From Vreelandella neptunia (GTDB taxonomy: Bacteria > Pseudomonadota > Gammaproteobacteria > Pseudomonadales > Halomonadaceae), in assembly GCF_022489065.1 (NCBI RefSeq), contig NZ_JAKVTW010000011.1, positions 1 through 64,000 of the forward strand: DNA of 64,000 bases. The letters run 5' to 3'. Every line of letters starts with the position of its first letter. Position 1 is the first letter of the stretch. The translations under genes and the position numbers were made by a program. Positions 63,262-64,000 of the stretch are shown piece by piece. Under the pieces are notes generated by a model. The model searched no databases. It saw only the letters and a list, made by a program, of their open reading frames with translations, and was not told where the DNA came from.

Positions 63262-64000
63262 TTATTGCCACACCAGCAGTAACAGGCCGATAGCGGCGGC
63301 CGCTAGTATTGGCCACTCCTGAAGCGCTATCCAACCGCTTAATGGCTGCCAGGCCAGCGCTAGTGCTAGTAGAATCAGGCCAAGCCTGAGACGGTATAGC
63401 CGCTTGCCCTGGCGTGCCATCTGTTCACGCATGGCGTTGATCGAGTCGACCTGCTGGTGGCGTTGTCGATGCTCGTGCTCCATACGGCTGAGTGCTTGGT
63501 GCGCGAGTACTGGCAATTCAGGTAGCTGGCGCGATAGTTCCGGTGCCTGACGTTTCATCGACTCCCATAAACCGCTAACCCCTGCACGCTCTTTCATCCA
63601 CTGCTCTAGATAGGGTTTGGCAGTGCTCCAGAGATCCAGGTCGGGATACAGCTGGCGCCCTAACCCTTCGATATTGAGCAGCGTTTTCTGCAGCAGTACC
63701 AGTTGCGGCTGCACTTCCATATTAAAGCGGCGCGCGGTTTGAAATAGCCCCAATAGCACCTGACCAAAGGATATATCTTTTAAGGGTTTCTCTAAAATAG
63801 GTTCGCATACGGTGCGAATGGCCGCCGCGAACTCATTGGCACGGGTATTTTCACCCACCCAGCCGGACTCAATATGCAGCGCAGCGACTTCGTAGTAGTC
63901 CTGGTGGAAAAACGCGAGTAGATTGCGCGCCAGATAGTCTTGATCTTCCCGTGTCAGGCTGCCGACAATGCCGCAATCGATGGCGATGTACTGGGGGTCT
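63262..64000 (-). CDS. ubiB: Ubiquinone biosynthesis kinase-like protein UbiB (C-terminal part)
   Basis: The 5' part of the gene lies beyond the right edge; about 246 C-terminal codons are here. The frame is open to base 64000 with no start nearby, and reads [11 protein letters not shown], which is the DFG-like metal site of the ABC1/UbiB atypical kinases (Asp-Cys-Gly here). Then [33 protein letters not shown] is characteristic of UbiB, and two hydrophobic helices near the C-terminus end the protein in the inner membrane. It supports coenzyme Q synthesis. Upstream of hisE by 41 bases. Confidence 0.93.
   Translation of the reverse strand, partial: DPQYIAIDCGIVGSLTREDQDYLARNLLAFFHQDYYEVAALHIESGWVGENTRANEFAAAIRTVCEPILEKPLKDISFGQVLLGLFQTARRFNMEVQPQLVLLQKTLLNIEGLGRQLYPDLDLWSTAKPYLEQWMKERAGVSGLWESMKRQAPELSRQLPELPVLAHQALSRMEHEHRQRHQQVDSINAMREQMARQGKRLYRLRLGLILLALALAWQPLSGWIALQEWPILAAAAIGLLLLVWQ

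Overview
The window is a 64 kb stretch of a gammaproteobacterial chromosome, most likely a halophile of the Halomonas/Vreelandella group. The case rests on an ectoine hydroxylase gene (ectD), a BCCT-type compatible-solute carrier, FabY in place of a FabH-type initiator of fatty acid synthesis, a TRAP transporter, and generally Pseudomonas-like gene content. Most of the window is dense, moderately GC-rich housekeeping DNA in short operons. There is no phage, insertion sequence, CRISPR array, tRNA or rRNA that I can see. The first 2.9 kb is clearly more AT-rich and reads as an accessory segment.

Layout. 0-3 kb: the 5' part of a lipoprotein gene, a manganese catalase and a Crp/Fnr-type regulator in AT-rich DNA. 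3-11 kb: ectD, an FAH-family hydrolase, speA and thrB (coupled, minus strand), polA. 10.7-14.8 kb: an iron(III) ABC importer split over divergent units (fbpA / fbpC-fbpB) with a Fur-like box in front of fbpA. 15-18 kb: a three-gene TRAP operon with an internal terminator after the binding-protein gene. 18.3-24 kb: tmcA, pepD, dps, glycerate kinase. 24.1-26.8 kb: two small lipoproteins, a DUF1007 protein and a His-rich NicO-type permease resembling the ZevA/ZevB zinc system. Sites resembling the Zur operator precede both transcription units, which suggests one zinc-starvation locus. 26.8-33 kb: HIT protein, entericidin, I78 inhibitor lipoprotein, LysE exporter, a voltage-sensor-like membrane protein without a pore, thioesterase, AtoE, MATE. 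33-36 kb: ferredoxin, coaD, fabY. 36-43 kb: TrmB-like methyltransferase, SMR pump, dacB, dgkA, glnE, AEC carrier. 43-50 kb: the BCCT carrier, a diguanylate cyclase with two periplasmic binding proteins, UMF1 transporter, aspartic protease and small proteins. 51-57 kb: rstAB, metR/metE. 57-64 kb: ppk, hemB, elbB, tatABC, hisE and the 3' part of ubiB.

A recurrent, unexplained feature is short degenerate tandem repeats of 11-18 bp in the spacers. At the ends of dps, ppk, fbpC/fbpB and a 46-codon gene, the repeated unit contains the last codons and the stop codon, so the gene end appears copied just downstream. Upstream of the BCCT gene lie two consecutive arrays, one of 12-bp and one of 13-bp units. 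The best candidates for undescribed biology are the Zur-boxed lipoprotein-ZevAB locus, the two-binding-protein/diguanylate cyclase operon, the pore-less voltage-sensor protein and the gene-end duplications. All functional calls come from reading motifs and family resemblance; no database search was run.
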